Shown: positions 24,821 to 32,262, numbered from the stretch's first letter. The stretch: 64,000 nt of DNA from Brevundimonas sp. SGAir0440 (GCF_005484585.1 NZ_CP039435.1:2170001-2234000); one strand, 5' to 3'. Made by a program: numbers and translations. Notes: generated by a model from the letters alone, not told the origin.

Positions 24821-25281
24821 CGTTCTCCAAAAAGTTTGAGAATGGTTCCGGTGCGCTTGGCCCAATCAAGATAGCGGCGGGTGTCCTTGCCCCTAACGAT
24901 CTCGATATCAAAGGACCAGTCTTCATCGCCGTAGGGTCCGGTGAATGCGCGAAAGCGTTCGTAGTCCCGCTGGATCACGCGAACTTCGAACCATGGACCT
25001 TTGAAGAAGAAATCCGTGAAGTAGCCGTGGTGGACGGTGACGACGCCATTGTTGAACTTCGCACGGGTGACGCCTCGAAACGGTTCTTCGAGGTCGAAGC
25101 GGTCGTCGCTGACGATGACCGTCTTCCAAACGCCGTCTCCAATCTCGGGGTAGACGGCTTTCGCCAGCTTCGAGATCGCGGGATCAGGATTGAAAGGGTC
25201 GAGCGACCGCAGCGTCTTGATTAGATCAAGCGTCGTGGCGAGAGTCGGGTGAAACGGACTGGTGATCTGGTAGGCTTCCAT
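24817..25281 (-). CDS. Phage protein of unknown function
   Basis: 154 residues. Helical N-terminus (TTLDLIKTLRSLDPFNPDP) and a beta-rich C-terminal half (KTVIVSDDRFDLEEPFRGVTRAKF, VTVHHGYFTDFFFKGPWFEV). Starts 3 bases after the upstream gene and overlaps the next by four bases, so it is firmly inside the operon. Function unknown. Confidence 0.6.
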   Translation of the reverse strand: MEAYQITSPFHPTLATTLDLIKTLRSLDPFNPDPAISKLAKAVYPEIGDGVWKTVIVSDDRFDLEEPFRGVTRAKFNNGVVTVHHGYFTDFFFKGPWFEVRVIQRDYERFRAFTGPYGDEDWSFDIEIVRGKDTRRYLDWAKRTGTILKLFGER

Positions 25282-25284
25282 GTT

Positions 25285-25797
25285 TCAGCCCTCCGCTTTC
25301 GAAGGGTTCACGGTCGTCCACCACCGGGCCATCTTGCCGAAGGCGTCAGCGTCGTCGGCGTTCATGCCGCAGAAGATCGCCACCGCTTGAAGATGGTCAG
25401 ACAGACGAATTTCATCCTCGTCGTCGTCATAGCTCTCACCGAATTCGACGACCGAGACGACGACAAGTCGGGTCCACCAACCGTCACCCTCAACCTTCAC
25501 GGTGAAGCGCGTGTTGAACTCACAGGCAGGGTTAGGGTCTTTGTAGGCTTCCCATTTGGACACGCTGTATCCGCGCTTGCCCTTGAACGCATTGCGGTAG
25601 ACCGTGAGGACATCACCCATCCCGAAGCCGGAGCTTTGATGATAGATCATGCCCTCTTCGGACCAGTCGAACGCGACCGCCGCGATGGCCGCCATACGCT
25701 CGAAAATGATCTGGTTGATGATGCCTTGGTGGTAGCTGTTCGGCTTAAAGCCTGAAGCGAACTGATTTTCGGGCACGGGTTCGTAGTAGGTCGTCAA
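25285..25797 (-). CDS. Phage protein of unknown function, first gene of minus operon
   Basis: 170 residues, with GGAGG about 10 bases before the ATG at 25,797. It is soluble, with a Trp-rich core (WEAYKDPNPACEFNTRF, DGWWTRLVVVSVVEF) and an acidic patch (YDDDEDEIR). The 123 bases upstream are shared with the divergent gene at 25,921 and should hold promoters for both. No family recognised. Confidence 0.6.
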   Translation of the reverse strand: MTTYYEPVPENQFASGFKPNSYHQGIINQIIFERMAAIAAVAFDWSEEGMIYHQSSGFGMGDVLTVYRNAFKGKRGYSVSKWEAYKDPNPACEFNTRFTVKVEGDGWWTRLVVVSVVEFGESYDDDEDEIRLSDHLQAVAIFCGMNADDADAFGKMARWWTTVNPSKAEG

Positions 25798-25920
25798 AGT
25801 TGGGCCTCCGTTCGAGTGGACGTATGACCAGATTAAAACTCACCCTCCCGAAATTGGCCGGGTTAACGTCGCATTAAGCAAGCAAACCCATGTTATGATT
25901 AGTATTTCAGGCGAGCGGTC

Positions 25921-26412
25921 ATGGATTTAGAACAACATTGGAGAGAGGCTCGGCGCCTCCGCGCTAAACGAAAACCTGTTCCGAACTCGCCGGAACTCAA
26001 CGCTCTATTTCGCGAAGCCATTCTCGAAAAGCTCCGAAATCCTCGTCGCGACCTGTCCAACGCGGCCTTCGCCAAGCACCTGAACGAACTCGGTCTGATG
26101 ACCTTCCAAGGACGGTCGTGGGACGCTGACAGCGCGCGCCATTACCGTCAGGCCCTTGAGACCGACATCGCCCGTGCTGGCGCCGAAATGGATGAGGAAG
26201 ACCAGAAAGAGCCGCGCCGCATCAAGGCGATCCGCGACTATGCGCTGGCCGCACTCGCCCGATCAAACACTCCCGGCCAGACGCTTCAGGAACTGGACAA
26301 CGACATCATACGACTGCGCCTCGATCTTGTTGAGGATCGAAACGCCGGAATGCATGAGATCGAGAGAGCGGTCTCGCTTCTTGAACGGAAGCGCGCCAGC
26401 CGGTCAGCCTGA
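25921..26412 (+). CDS. Phage protein of unknown function
   Basis: 163 residues, mostly helical and highly charged (EQHWREARRLRAKRKPVP, FREAILEKLRNPRRDLSNAAF). The segment NAAFAKHLNELGLMTFQGRSWDADSARHYRQ (46-76) resembles the recombinase-type helix-turn-helix found in site-specific recombinase tails, but no catalytic domain is present. A TATGAT -10-like box lies at 25,894, 21 bases before the ATG. The 3' end overlaps the convergent gene by 9 bases. A regulatory role is possible. Confidence 0.6.
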   Translation: MDLEQHWREARRLRAKRKPVPNSPELNALFREAILEKLRNPRRDLSNAAFAKHLNELGLMTFQGRSWDADSARHYRQALETDIARAGAEMDEEDQKEPRRIKAIRDYALAALARSNTPGQTLQELDNDIIRLRLDLVEDRNAGMHEIERAVSLLERKRASRSA

Positions 26413-26811
26413 TTTCTTCGGAGCCTTGCGGGCCTTCACCTCCGATAGCTTCGCAGCCGTCAGGGCTTCGACCTGTTTCTTCAATGCTTCGATCTCGCCA
26501 GCTTGGCGATAAAAACCAATTGAGAGGTCCGACACGACACCGGACAGGCCGCGCGGCGTGAAGCCATCCTCACGCTCCCGCGCGTCGCCGAACGTGCAGT
26601 TCCCAATCTCACTGTCCAGACGATCCAGCTTCATGCGAAGCGTCTCGACATTGTCCGATACGACGCCCTCGATGGTCGTCATGCGAGCATTGGCCTTCAC
26701 GATGTGGTCAGCCAAGGCCGCATTGGTTTCCTCGACAGCGAGACGCAGCGAGGCGACTTCGGTCGAGAGTTTCGGCAGGTCGATGCCGCCGGTCAGAATG
26801 GAAAGGATCAT
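26404..26811 (-). CDS. Coiled-coil phage protein of unknown function
   Basis: 135 residues. Residues 12-70 form a long amphipathic helix (LSTEVASLRLAVEETNAALADH, SDNVETLRMKLDRLDSEIG), and residues 100-130 a second (GEIEALKKQVEALTAAKL) with a basic end. The ATG follows directly after a GACTAAATA motif (26,825-26,817) with only five bases between them and no ribosome site, so translation may be leaderless or start at a later codon. Function unknown. Confidence 0.55.
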   Translation of the reverse strand: MILSILTGGIDLPKLSTEVASLRLAVEETNAALADHIVKANARMTTIEGVVSDNVETLRMKLDRLDSEIGNCTFGDAREREDGFTPRGLSGVVSDLSIGFYRQAGEIEALKKQVEALTAAKLSEVKARKAPKKSG

Positions 26812-26816
26812 GCTGA

Positions 26817-26829
26817 TATTTAGTCAGCG
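26817..26829 (-). promoter_or_regulatory. Candidate phage promoter motif CGCTGACTAAATA
   Basis: Thirteen bases identical to those at 33,945-33,957 on the plus strand. The ACTAAA core is shared with T3-type promoters. It lies immediately upstream of the minus-strand coiled-coil gene. Hypothesis only. Confidence 0.35.
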
Positions 26830-26861
26830 GCGATCCGACTAATGCCCGACCAGAACGTCAG

Positions 26862-27080
26862 TCAGAGAGGCAGGATCACAGCCCGCTCGTAGCCGGTATG
26901 CCCGTCACTCGTCGGCAGAATGACGAACTCGTCCGTAGGCCGATTGATGAGGGCGCGAACAAGGTTCGTGAACTCTTCCGCATGTTCGATGTCGCGAACG
27001 AGTATGAAGCCGCCGTCGCCGGTCGGCTCCACATTGTAGGCGGTTGACCCCGCCTTAAGGCGTTCAAGCAAGCACCCCAT
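26862..27080 (-). CDS. Small paralogous prophage protein, copy A
   Basis: 72 residues: a start MGCLLERLKAGS, a VEPTGDGGFILVRD centre, EEFTNLVRALI, and the end SDGHTGYERAVILPL. It shares this layout with copies B (27,725), C (28,806) and D (29,151). The family is soluble, about 71-77 residues, with a likely beta-hairpin around GDGFxI, a helix around EFxxLV and a conserved YERAxxLP ending. There is no ribosome site; a TTTAAT box 10 bases before the ATG suggests a very short leader. I know no named family with this pattern. The gene is divergent from the repressor gene. Confidence 0.65.
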   Translation of the reverse strand: MGCLLERLKAGSTAYNVEPTGDGGFILVRDIEHAEEFTNLVRALINRPTDEFVILPTSDGHTGYERAVILPL

Positions 27081-27153
27081 AACGGCGGCTATTAAAACTT
27101 CAGGTTGGCCAAAAAGTCCAGTCCCATATCAATCGCCAATTCGCCACTACGCT

Positions 27154-27183
27154 TGTGACGAAAGCTTTCGAAGTTGCTGTGAC
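27154..27183. promoter_or_regulatory. Candidate repressor operator region
   Basis: A perfect 12-base palindrome, CGAAAGCTTTCG (27,159-27,170), is flanked by two TGTGAC direct repeats 24 bases apart (27,154 and 27,178). It lies in the 163-base gap between the divergent copy-A gene and XRE repressor gene, the expected place for an operator. No binding data. Confidence 0.4.
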
Positions 27184-27243
27184 CAATATGCCAAGGTATC
27201 GAATGCAGCGACTTTAGTGCTGGAATCGGCATACATACGGATC

Positions 27244-27582
27244 ATGTCTCGCATCACCCTGTCACCTATCGATATTCAAATTGGCAAAACAATACGCGAC
27301 CGCCGCGTAGCTCTGGGCCTTACTCAGTCAGAACTTGGGGGGGCTATTGGCGTCTCGTTCCAGCAGGTTCAGAAATATGAGCGCGGGGCAAATCGAGTTG
27401 CTGTTTCAACGCTGTTGCAAGTCGCCGGTGCTTTGAGATGTAGCGTAGCCGACCTCTACGGCGATCCCGTCTTAACAGGGCAATCACCCTCGGAACGAGC
27501 CATTTTGAAACTGTGGTCGCAGTTGAATCAGAAGCAGAGCGATGCTGTCGCAGCTATGCTTCAACAGTTCCTGACGCGCTAA
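27244..27582 (+). CDS. XRE-family repressor-like regulator
   Basis: 112 residues from the ATG at 27,244. A standard XRE helix-turn-helix domain covers about 9-65: IGKTIRDRRVALGLTQSELG, then GVSFQQVQKYERGANRVAVS and LLQVAGALRCSVADLYG. A helical C-terminal tail (ILKLWSQLNQKQSDAVAAML) may dimerise. Such proteins keep prophages silent; this is the only repressor-like gene in the prophage part shown. It lies next to a palindromic candidate operator. Alternatives are a regulator of the neighbouring small-gene cluster. No ribosome site is obvious. Confidence 0.8.
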   Translation: MSRITLSPIDIQIGKTIRDRRVALGLTQSELGGAIGVSFQQVQKYERGANRVAVSTLLQVAGALRCSVADLYGDPVLTGQSPSERAILKLWSQLNQKQSDAVAAMLQQFLTR

Positions 27583-27724
27583 ACATGTTGTTCTCGGCTC
27601 GTAGGAGCGGGTCGTAAGAATGAAGATGTGAGACCATTTGTTAGCTGCCACTCGATATGCTAACAGTATCGCCGCACTTTGGTTCAGTCTCCATAGTCGT
27701 AGTCTTTCTGAGAGGAAACTACCT

Positions 27725-27955
27725 ATGATCGGCTTATTATCGCGCCTTCGCAATCCGTCAGAGATACACTCCGTCGAGCCGGGCGGGGACGGTTTTGGTA
27801 TTATAGCCAAGCCTGACCGCTTGTCCGATTTCTCGATGCTCGTTCGAGACGCCATCAACGATCCAGACCCATCTTACGCGGTTTTTGCTACCCGGATGAC
27901 GGAAGGCACAGAACGATTATATGAGCGCGCATATATTCTCCCCTTCGACGAATAG
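27725..27955 (+). CDS. Small paralogous prophage protein, copy B
   Basis: 76 residues with a GAGAGGAAAC ribosome site. It follows the family layout: MIGLLSRLRNPS, then SVEPGGDGFGIIAKP, DFSMLVRDAI and the end LYERAYILPFDE. It is the only plus-strand member and the most diverged in the middle. The 142 bases upstream contain an inverted repeat GTTAGC/GCTAAC (27,640-27,664) that may be regulatory. Function unknown. Confidence 0.65.
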   Translation: MIGLLSRLRNPSEIHSVEPGGDGFGIIAKPDRLSDFSMLVRDAINDPDPSYAVFATRMTEGTERLYERAYILPFDE

Positions 27956-28091
27956 GCTTGGCCTGATCGTCGCGGGCCTCGATTGCAAGGCGTTGTTTTA
28001 ACGTAGGTTAATGACGCGCTCGGTATTCCGAGACACATCGCGAAACTGCCGAGGCACTTTTGCGTTATGGCAGGTTCCGAATGGTGTTGTC

Positions 28092-28499
28092 ATGACCGAA
28101 GTTGTCTGTGTTTTCGTCGTTGACGACGATCCACTTGTGATGATGACACTCGAACATGCGCTCGAAGACGGGGGTTTTGTTTTTAAGACGGCTTGCTCGG
28201 CAATCGAAGCGAAAGCCCTTTTCGACACCTGCGGCGCCGAATGCCGCGCTCTGATTACAGATGTAAACCTTGGGAGCGCGGCAACAGGTTGGGATGTCGC
28301 CAGATCAGCGCGGGAAATGAACGGCACTTTGCCCGTCGTGTATGTGACTGGCGACAGTGCTCATGAGTGGCGGGCACAGGGCGTCCCCGATAGCATTCTC
28401 ATCGAGAAGCCATTCGTTTCTGCACAAATCACAAACGCGGTAGCGTTCCTACTAAATGCTCAAAGCCAGCTTAGCCAAACTTTCCCTCAACGGCCTTGA
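28092..28499 (+). CDS. Orphan CheY-like response regulator receiver
   Basis: 135 residues from the ATG at 28,092, forming one receiver domain with all key residues: acidic pair Asp11-Asp12 (VVDDDP), phosphoacceptor Asp57 (LITDVNLG), Thr86 (YVTGD) and Lys106 (IEKPF). There is no output domain and no histidine kinase nearby. Stand-alone receivers act through protein contacts, as CheY and DivK do. In a prophage it may intercept or buffer a host phosphorelay. It is common in alphaproteobacteria as a general-stress or cell-cycle element and may be a captured host gene. Confidence 0.85.
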   Translation: MTEVVCVFVVDDDPLVMMTLEHALEDGGFVFKTACSAIEAKALFDTCGAECRALITDVNLGSAATGWDVARSAREMNGTLPVVYVTGDSAHEWRAQGVPDSILIEKPFVSAQITNAVAFLLNAQSQLSQTFPQRP

Positions 28500-28562
28500 A
28501 CCGACCCGCTTCTGTCGCGGCTATATCGCATATGCTCGCACCTCTTGGTGGAGCGAAACGCG

Positions 28563-28774
28563 GTGAATAGCGACGACGACAAGATCAAACGCGAGTATAT
28601 ACGCAAAGTGTGGGCTTTATCCGCGAAGCCCTTCTTGAAAAGAATTTATTTTGCCGAGCTAAGCTACTGGGGAAGGCAGTCTACTGGAATTTGATGGCTT
28701 TGAAAGCTGACCCTAACGTCATGGTTGTCAGGGGCAAGCCTATCCCACCCGATGACTACATCAAACCAGAGTAG
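28563..28774 (+). pseudogene. Small gene interrupted by a 2-base (TA) frameshift
   Basis: A GTG at 28,563 with a good GGTGGAG ribosome site starts a frame reading NSDDDKIKREY. After a TATATA run (28,596-28,601) that frame degrades and stops at 28,692. The frame that would follow removal of one TA reads TQSVGFIREALLEKNLFCRA, then KLLGKAVYWNLMALKADP and VVRGKPIPPDDYIKPE to a TAG at 28,772. The repaired product is 69 residues and well formed. Dinucleotide slippage, in the genome or in the assembly, is the simplest explanation; translation from the internal GTG of the second frame is an alternative. Function unknown. Confidence 0.5.
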
Positions 28775-28805
28775 ATTAACTGATTATCCATTTAGCTCGG
28801 TTCGC

Positions 28806-29039
28806 TCACGATGACGCTTCAGTTTCGAATGGAACGACCACAGCACGGACATACCTCCCGAGCGCATCAGTGACGGGCTGCGCGACCACTTTATCACAGT
28901 GACCGACAGTAAGCTCGTCTACAAATTTTACAAAGGCACTCTCCTGACCATCCTTCGGAGAGATTACCCAGCACTTTCCAAGTGGCTGAGCTTCAAATAT
29001 TACCGAACCTTTTCCAATGGATTTAAGTAAGTTAATCAT
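28806..29039 (-). CDS. Small paralogous prophage protein, copy C
   Basis: 77 residues from the ATG at 29,039: MINLLKSIGKGSVIFEAQP, then GKCWVISPKDGQESAFVKFVDEL and the end GRYVRAVVVPFETEASS. It aligns best with copy D (MxNLLxxIxxGSxIF, then GQExxFxKxxDELT). The central Gly-x-Gly-Phe of the other copies is replaced by GKCW and the final YERA by YVRA, so it is the more diverged of the pair. Same strand as D, 111 bases downstream of it. Function unknown. Confidence 0.65.
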   Translation of the reverse strand: MINLLKSIGKGSVIFEAQPLGKCWVISPKDGQESAFVKFVDELTVGHCDKVVAQPVTDALGRYVRAVVVPFETEASS

Positions 29040-29150
29040 CGGCACCCAACAACGCGACACTCTCGACACTCGTAGATAACCGGCCGATCCTTAAAGATTC
29101 AGCTAATGCGAAAGGCCCTCGCGCAATGCGAGCCGCTCGATCCGGCACAG

Positions 29151-29366
29151 TCAGAGTGGCATTACCGTAGCGCGTTCGTAGCCTAACTTGCCGTCAGTGA
29201 TGGGGAAGATGGCGTATTCATCGCTTTGATGAAACGTTAGTTCATCAATCATCTTGGCGAACTCCGCTTCCTGCCCCCGTTTTGGGACAATAACGAATCC
29301 CTCGCCGAAGACCTCGACATCGAAGATCGGCGATCCGCTTTTAATGTTTGCCAAAAGGTTCTTCAT
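29151..29366 (-). CDS. Small paralogous prophage protein, copy D
   Basis: 71 residues: MKNLLANIKSGSPIFDVEV, then FGEGFVIVPKRGQEAEFAKM and the end TDGKLGYERATVMPL. This copy fits the family pattern best. A sigma70-type promoter (TCGACA, 18 bases, TATAAT) ends 7 bases before the ATG, so the transcript should begin at or next to the start codon, and no ribosome site exists. Function unknown. Confidence 0.68.
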   Translation of the reverse strand: MKNLLANIKSGSPIFDVEVFGEGFVIVPKRGQEAEFAKMIDELTFHQSDEYAIFPITDGKLGYERATVMPL

Positions 29367-29373
29367 TGGCGTG

Positions 29374-29403
29374 ATTATAAGTTTCGGGGGTCATGCCTGT
29401 CGA
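29374..29403 (-). promoter_or_regulatory. Sigma70-type promoter giving a leaderless transcript of copy D
   Basis: Reading on the minus strand, TCGACA (29,403-29,398), an 18-base spacer and a perfect TATAAT (29,379-29,374). The expected start point falls at about 29,367, next to the ATG at 29,366. This implies leaderless translation. Confidence 0.6.
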
Positions 29404-29893
29404 GAGCTTAACAGGACAATGAGAGTTATGACCCGGATTGAAATTTGGGTCACACATCCGAAGTGGGGAATATACGCATCCCGCAACTGTCAGCCCCCCC
29501 CGTGGGGGCATCGTCCGGGGACCGTCAGGGCCGACGCTGGCCAGCATAGGACCGTATAGGAAATGCGCGGGGAGACTCGTTTCCGATTCCGACGCGATGC
29601 CTTGGCACGGTTTCGGGCACGGTCTGCACTACTCTCTCGCTAACCGCTTGAGATCGCTTGCCCTCGTTCCCGTAAGACAGGGCACACAGGGCGATCACGC
29701 ATCGTCAGGCCCGATGCTCCAGCACATCGAGCGACGATCCTCGCGCGTGATCTAAACGCGCGCGCGATGGAGCCACGACCGTTCGCGGGTTAGACCCTGC
29801 CTTTTTTCGTTGACGACATTTTTTGCGTTGACAGTGCCTATTCGTTGATTCACGTTTGGGGCATCGAATGCATAAACGCAAAGGTTGACCTCA
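29404..29893. other. 490-base gene-free stretch with CGTTGAC repeats
   Basis: No convincing gene is seen. Contents: a C8 run facing GTGGGGG (about 29,492-29,506); two GGACCGT repeats (29,518 and 29,551 region); a GGGT/ACCC mini-hairpin followed by seven T residues near 29,790-29,807; and three direct copies of CGTTGA(C/T) at 29,808, 29,826 and 29,843, spaced 18 and 17 bases, close to two helical turns. The second copy also forms a perfect TTGACA -35 box. These repeats stand upstream of the ArdC operon and could be its control region. Confidence 0.45.
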
Positions 29894-30067
29894 ATGCTTA
29901 CTGAACTGCCCGGCGACTTCACCCGCCTGATCGAACTGACCGGCGGCCACTATGACCTGACTCTCTGGATCCGCCCCGATGTCGATCTCGACTCCACCTT
30001 CGAAGCCATCTGCGACGTGACCGGCGACCGCCTGTCGGTCAACGGCTGGCTGTTCTGCGAAGCCTAA
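29894..30067 (+). CDS. Small acidic protein upstream of ardC
   Basis: 57 residues from the ATG at 29,894. Compact alpha/beta composition (DFTRLIELTGGHYDLTLWIRPD, FEAICDVTGDRLSVNGWLFCE). Codon usage matches the following antirestriction gene, which starts 33 bases later, so the two probably share a transcript. Function unknown. Confidence 0.6.
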   Translation: MLTELPGDFTRLIELTGGHYDLTLWIRPDVDLDSTFEAICDVTGDRLSVNGWLFCEA

Positions 30068-30100
30068 TACCCGCGTCAACGCAAACAACGGATTAGAACA

Positions 30101-31519
30101 ATGAAAGCTGACATCTACCAAACCGTCACGGATTCCATTGTCGCCATGCTGGAGAACGGCGTCCGCCCTTGGGCGCCGCAATGGGAAGCCGGATCGTGCG
30201 GACTTCCTGCGATCCCGACCCGCGCCAACGGCGAGGCATATCGCGGGATCAACGTCGCCCTGCTTTGGGGAGCGGCCGAAATGAAAGGCTATCGTCACCA
30301 CACTTGGATGACCTTCAATCAAGCCAAAGAGCTTGGGGGATGCGTCCGCAAAGGCGAGAAGTCGTCGCCGGTGATCTATTGGGGGTCGTATTCCAAAGAG
30401 GACGAAACCGGCGAGGAAGAAACCCGGCTGTTCGCCAAGGGCTATGCGGTTTTCAACGTCGAGCAAATCGACCATTTGCCGGAACGCTTCTATGAGGCCG
30501 CGCCTGTCGCCGCGACGGCCGAACGCATCAAGCTCGCCGATCAATGGGCGGTCGGGACTGGCGCCGAGATCAGACACGGCGGGGCTAAAGCGTTCTTCTC
30601 GCCCAAGTCCGATCACGTCCAGATGCCGCCATTAGAGGCGTTCTATGAGCGCGAAGCCTATTACGCGACGCTCGCCCATGAACTGACGCACTGGAGCGGA
30701 GCCAAGGCCCGGCTTGATCGCCAGTTCGGAAAGCGGTTCGGCGATAAGGCGTATGCGTTTGAGGAATTGGTCGCCGAAATGGGCGCCGCCTTCGCCATGG
30801 CTCGCCTTGGGATAGCCGTTGAGCCTCGCGAGGATCATGCGTCCTATCTGGCGTCATGGCTCAAGGTTCTGAAATCGGACAAGCGCGCCATGTTCACGGC
30901 GGCGAGCAAGGCTCAAGCCGCTTGTGACTTCCTCTTTGACCTCGCCGACAAGGCCCCAAAACAGGCCGTAGAGCGGCCTTGGATGGCCGATGGCGTCATC
31001 TATCTCCCTGACCTGTCGGGAGGCTCCAGCGCGCCGGAAATCGAGTCCCATGGCGACGATGACGACACAGACCCGACGCCGCCTGTTGCGCCTAAACGTC
31101 CGCCTGTCTCGACCGATGTCGCGGCCGGGTTCCTGTCCAAGCTGACGGCGTTTGCAGGGGGAGGCATTAGTGCCTCCCGCCCGTTCCATCCCCGCCGTGA
31201 TCCAAGCCTATGCGAGTTCCTGTCTATCCGGGGCATCTGCGACGATGGCGGGGAGCTAAAGGCCCGCGATCTCGACCGCTGGCATCGTGAAGCCCCGTTC
31301 CGTCGCCGCCTTGTGCGGGCCGATGGCGTGTCGCTGGAGACTGCCGCGCGTCTGGCTTGGGAGGCCGGGTATTTCGATGATGTTGCGGTTCCGGCTTGGG
31401 ATAGCTCCGACAACATGCACCCGGTGACGGAGGCGATGTTGCTGGCCGCTCTGGAGCGCGAGCTACGCGCCGACTATCAGCACCTTTGGGCCGACCATGA
31501 TGCGGAGTTCTTTGCGTGA
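30101..31519 (+). CDS. ArdC-like antirestriction protein with zincin metalloprotease domain
   Basis: 472 residues. Residues 1-125 match the ArdC N-terminal (DUF1738) single-stranded-DNA-binding domain: IYQTVTDSIVAMLENGVRPWAPQW, PTRANGEAYRGINVALL, TFNQAKELGGCVRKGEKSSPVIYW. Residues 170-290 are a zincin-type peptidase domain with HELTH at 193-197 and a downstream EELVAE (221-226) as a possible third ligand. ArdC proteins protect incoming plasmid or phage DNA from type I and type II restriction. The last 150 residues are an extra Pro-rich linker and a domain ending LERELRADYQHLWADHDAEF. The next gene's GTG overlaps the stop. Confidence 0.88.
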   Translation: MKADIYQTVTDSIVAMLENGVRPWAPQWEAGSCGLPAIPTRANGEAYRGINVALLWGAAEMKGYRHHTWMTFNQAKELGGCVRKGEKSSPVIYWGSYSKEDETGEEETRLFAKGYAVFNVEQIDHLPERFYEAAPVAATAERIKLADQWAVGTGAEIRHGGAKAFFSPKSDHVQMPPLEAFYEREAYYATLAHELTHWSGAKARLDRQFGKRFGDKAYAFEELVAEMGAAFAMARLGIAVEPREDHASYLASWLKVLKSDKRAMFTAASKAQAACDFLFDLADKAPKQAVERPWMADGVIYLPDLSGGSSAPEIESHGDDDDTDPTPPVAPKRPPVSTDVAAGFLSKLTAFAGGGISASRPFHPRRDPSLCEFLSIRGICDDGGELKARDLDRWHREAPFRRRLVRADGVSLETAARLAWEAGYFDDVAVPAWDSSDNMHPVTEAMLLAALERELRADYQHLWADHDAEFFA

Positions 31520-31965
31520 GCCTGAAAGTCTCATTCATCCTTGTGGCGACTGATGACGGCTCCGGCCGTCATCAGGCGGCCTATGCGGACAGCATGTCCG
31601 AGATCGAGGCCATGCTGACTGGCGTCCTGACTGACGTAAGCTTCGAGCGTCACATGATCGACGACGAGAACCTTGCGGCCACAGTCCAAAACATGCGCGA
31701 CGTGACCATGCTTCGGGTCGCAGCATCTGACCTGATCCGCCGGGAGGGGTGGCAAGCACAGACGGAAGATGGTCGCTGGCTCCGACACCGCGCGGATGGA
31801 CCCGCCATGATCGGCTGTGTCAGCAGCTATCAGAAACCGGAAAGCCGCTACTTCCTATGGGGCATCAACATCGAGCCGGAATGGCATCAGAAGCTCGTCG
31901 CAGACGGCACGGCCGAAAGCGAGGAGAAGATGCGGGCTTGGTTCGATGCGAGATACTACGAATGA
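31516..31965 (+). CDS. Protein of unknown function in ardC operon
   Basis: 149 residues from a GTG overlapping the ardC stop (GTGA). Starts with a beta-strand (LKVSFILVATDDG) and contains VAASDLIRREGWQAQTEDGRW and a C-terminal helix (HQKLVADGTAESEEKMRAWFDA). Overlaps the next gene by four bases. Co-transcription with ardC suggests a linked role, but nothing specific can be said. Confidence 0.6.
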   Translation: MSLKVSFILVATDDGSGRHQAAYADSMSEIEAMLTGVLTDVSFERHMIDDENLAATVQNMRDVTMLRVAASDLIRREGWQAQTEDGRWLRHRADGPAMIGCVSSYQKPESRYFLWGINIEPEWHQKLVADGTAESEEKMRAWFDARYYE

Positions 31966-32150
31966 TCGCCCTGACCCTCTTGGACCGTCGCACCCGCGAG
32001 GCTTTCACCGTCGTCGTCCCTGACGGTTGGAAGCCTGACGCGACGGTCTATGACATCACCCGGCGGGGTCGCCCTGCCGCCGGGTATCGTCGATCCGAGA
32101 CACTGACCGCCGAAAGATATGGCGGCCATCCAGCACATCCGACTAAATAG
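31962..32150 (+). CDS. Small protein of unknown function in ardC operon
   Basis: 62 residues from an ATG overlapping the preceding stop. Sequence: a beta-rich first half (MIALTLLDRRTREAFTVVVP) and a basic second half (TRRGRPAAGYRRSETLTAER). Its last codons and stop form the GACTAAATAG motif listed separately. No family recognised. Confidence 0.55.
   Translation: MIALTLLDRRTREAFTVVVPDGWKPDATVYDITRRGRPAAGYRRSETLTAERYGGHPAHPTK
32141..32149 (+). promoter_or_regulatory. Candidate phage promoter motif GACTAAATA
   Basis: Overlaps the stop of the small gene and lies 122 bases before an intrinsic terminator, the same layout as the copy at 33,949 (102 bases before its terminator). Confidence 0.35.
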
Positions 32151-32204
32151 TCCTCATAACCTGTTTCGCCGTGTGCAAGACGTGCAAACAGGGCCGTTTA
32201 GATA

Positions 32205-32233
32205 TTGGATAAATATGGATGGGATCGTATATT
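32205..32233 (+). promoter_or_regulatory. Candidate sigma70 promoter upstream of leader terminator
   Basis: TTGGAT (32,205-32,210), a 17-base spacer, TATATT (32,228-32,233). The start point would be near 32,240, only about 25 bases before the terminator stem, so termination would give an RNA of roughly 60 bases, and read-through would express the 219-residue gene. Confidence 0.45.
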
Positions 32234-32262
32234 CGTTTCTGTCATCAAATCCGAAAACTTGA

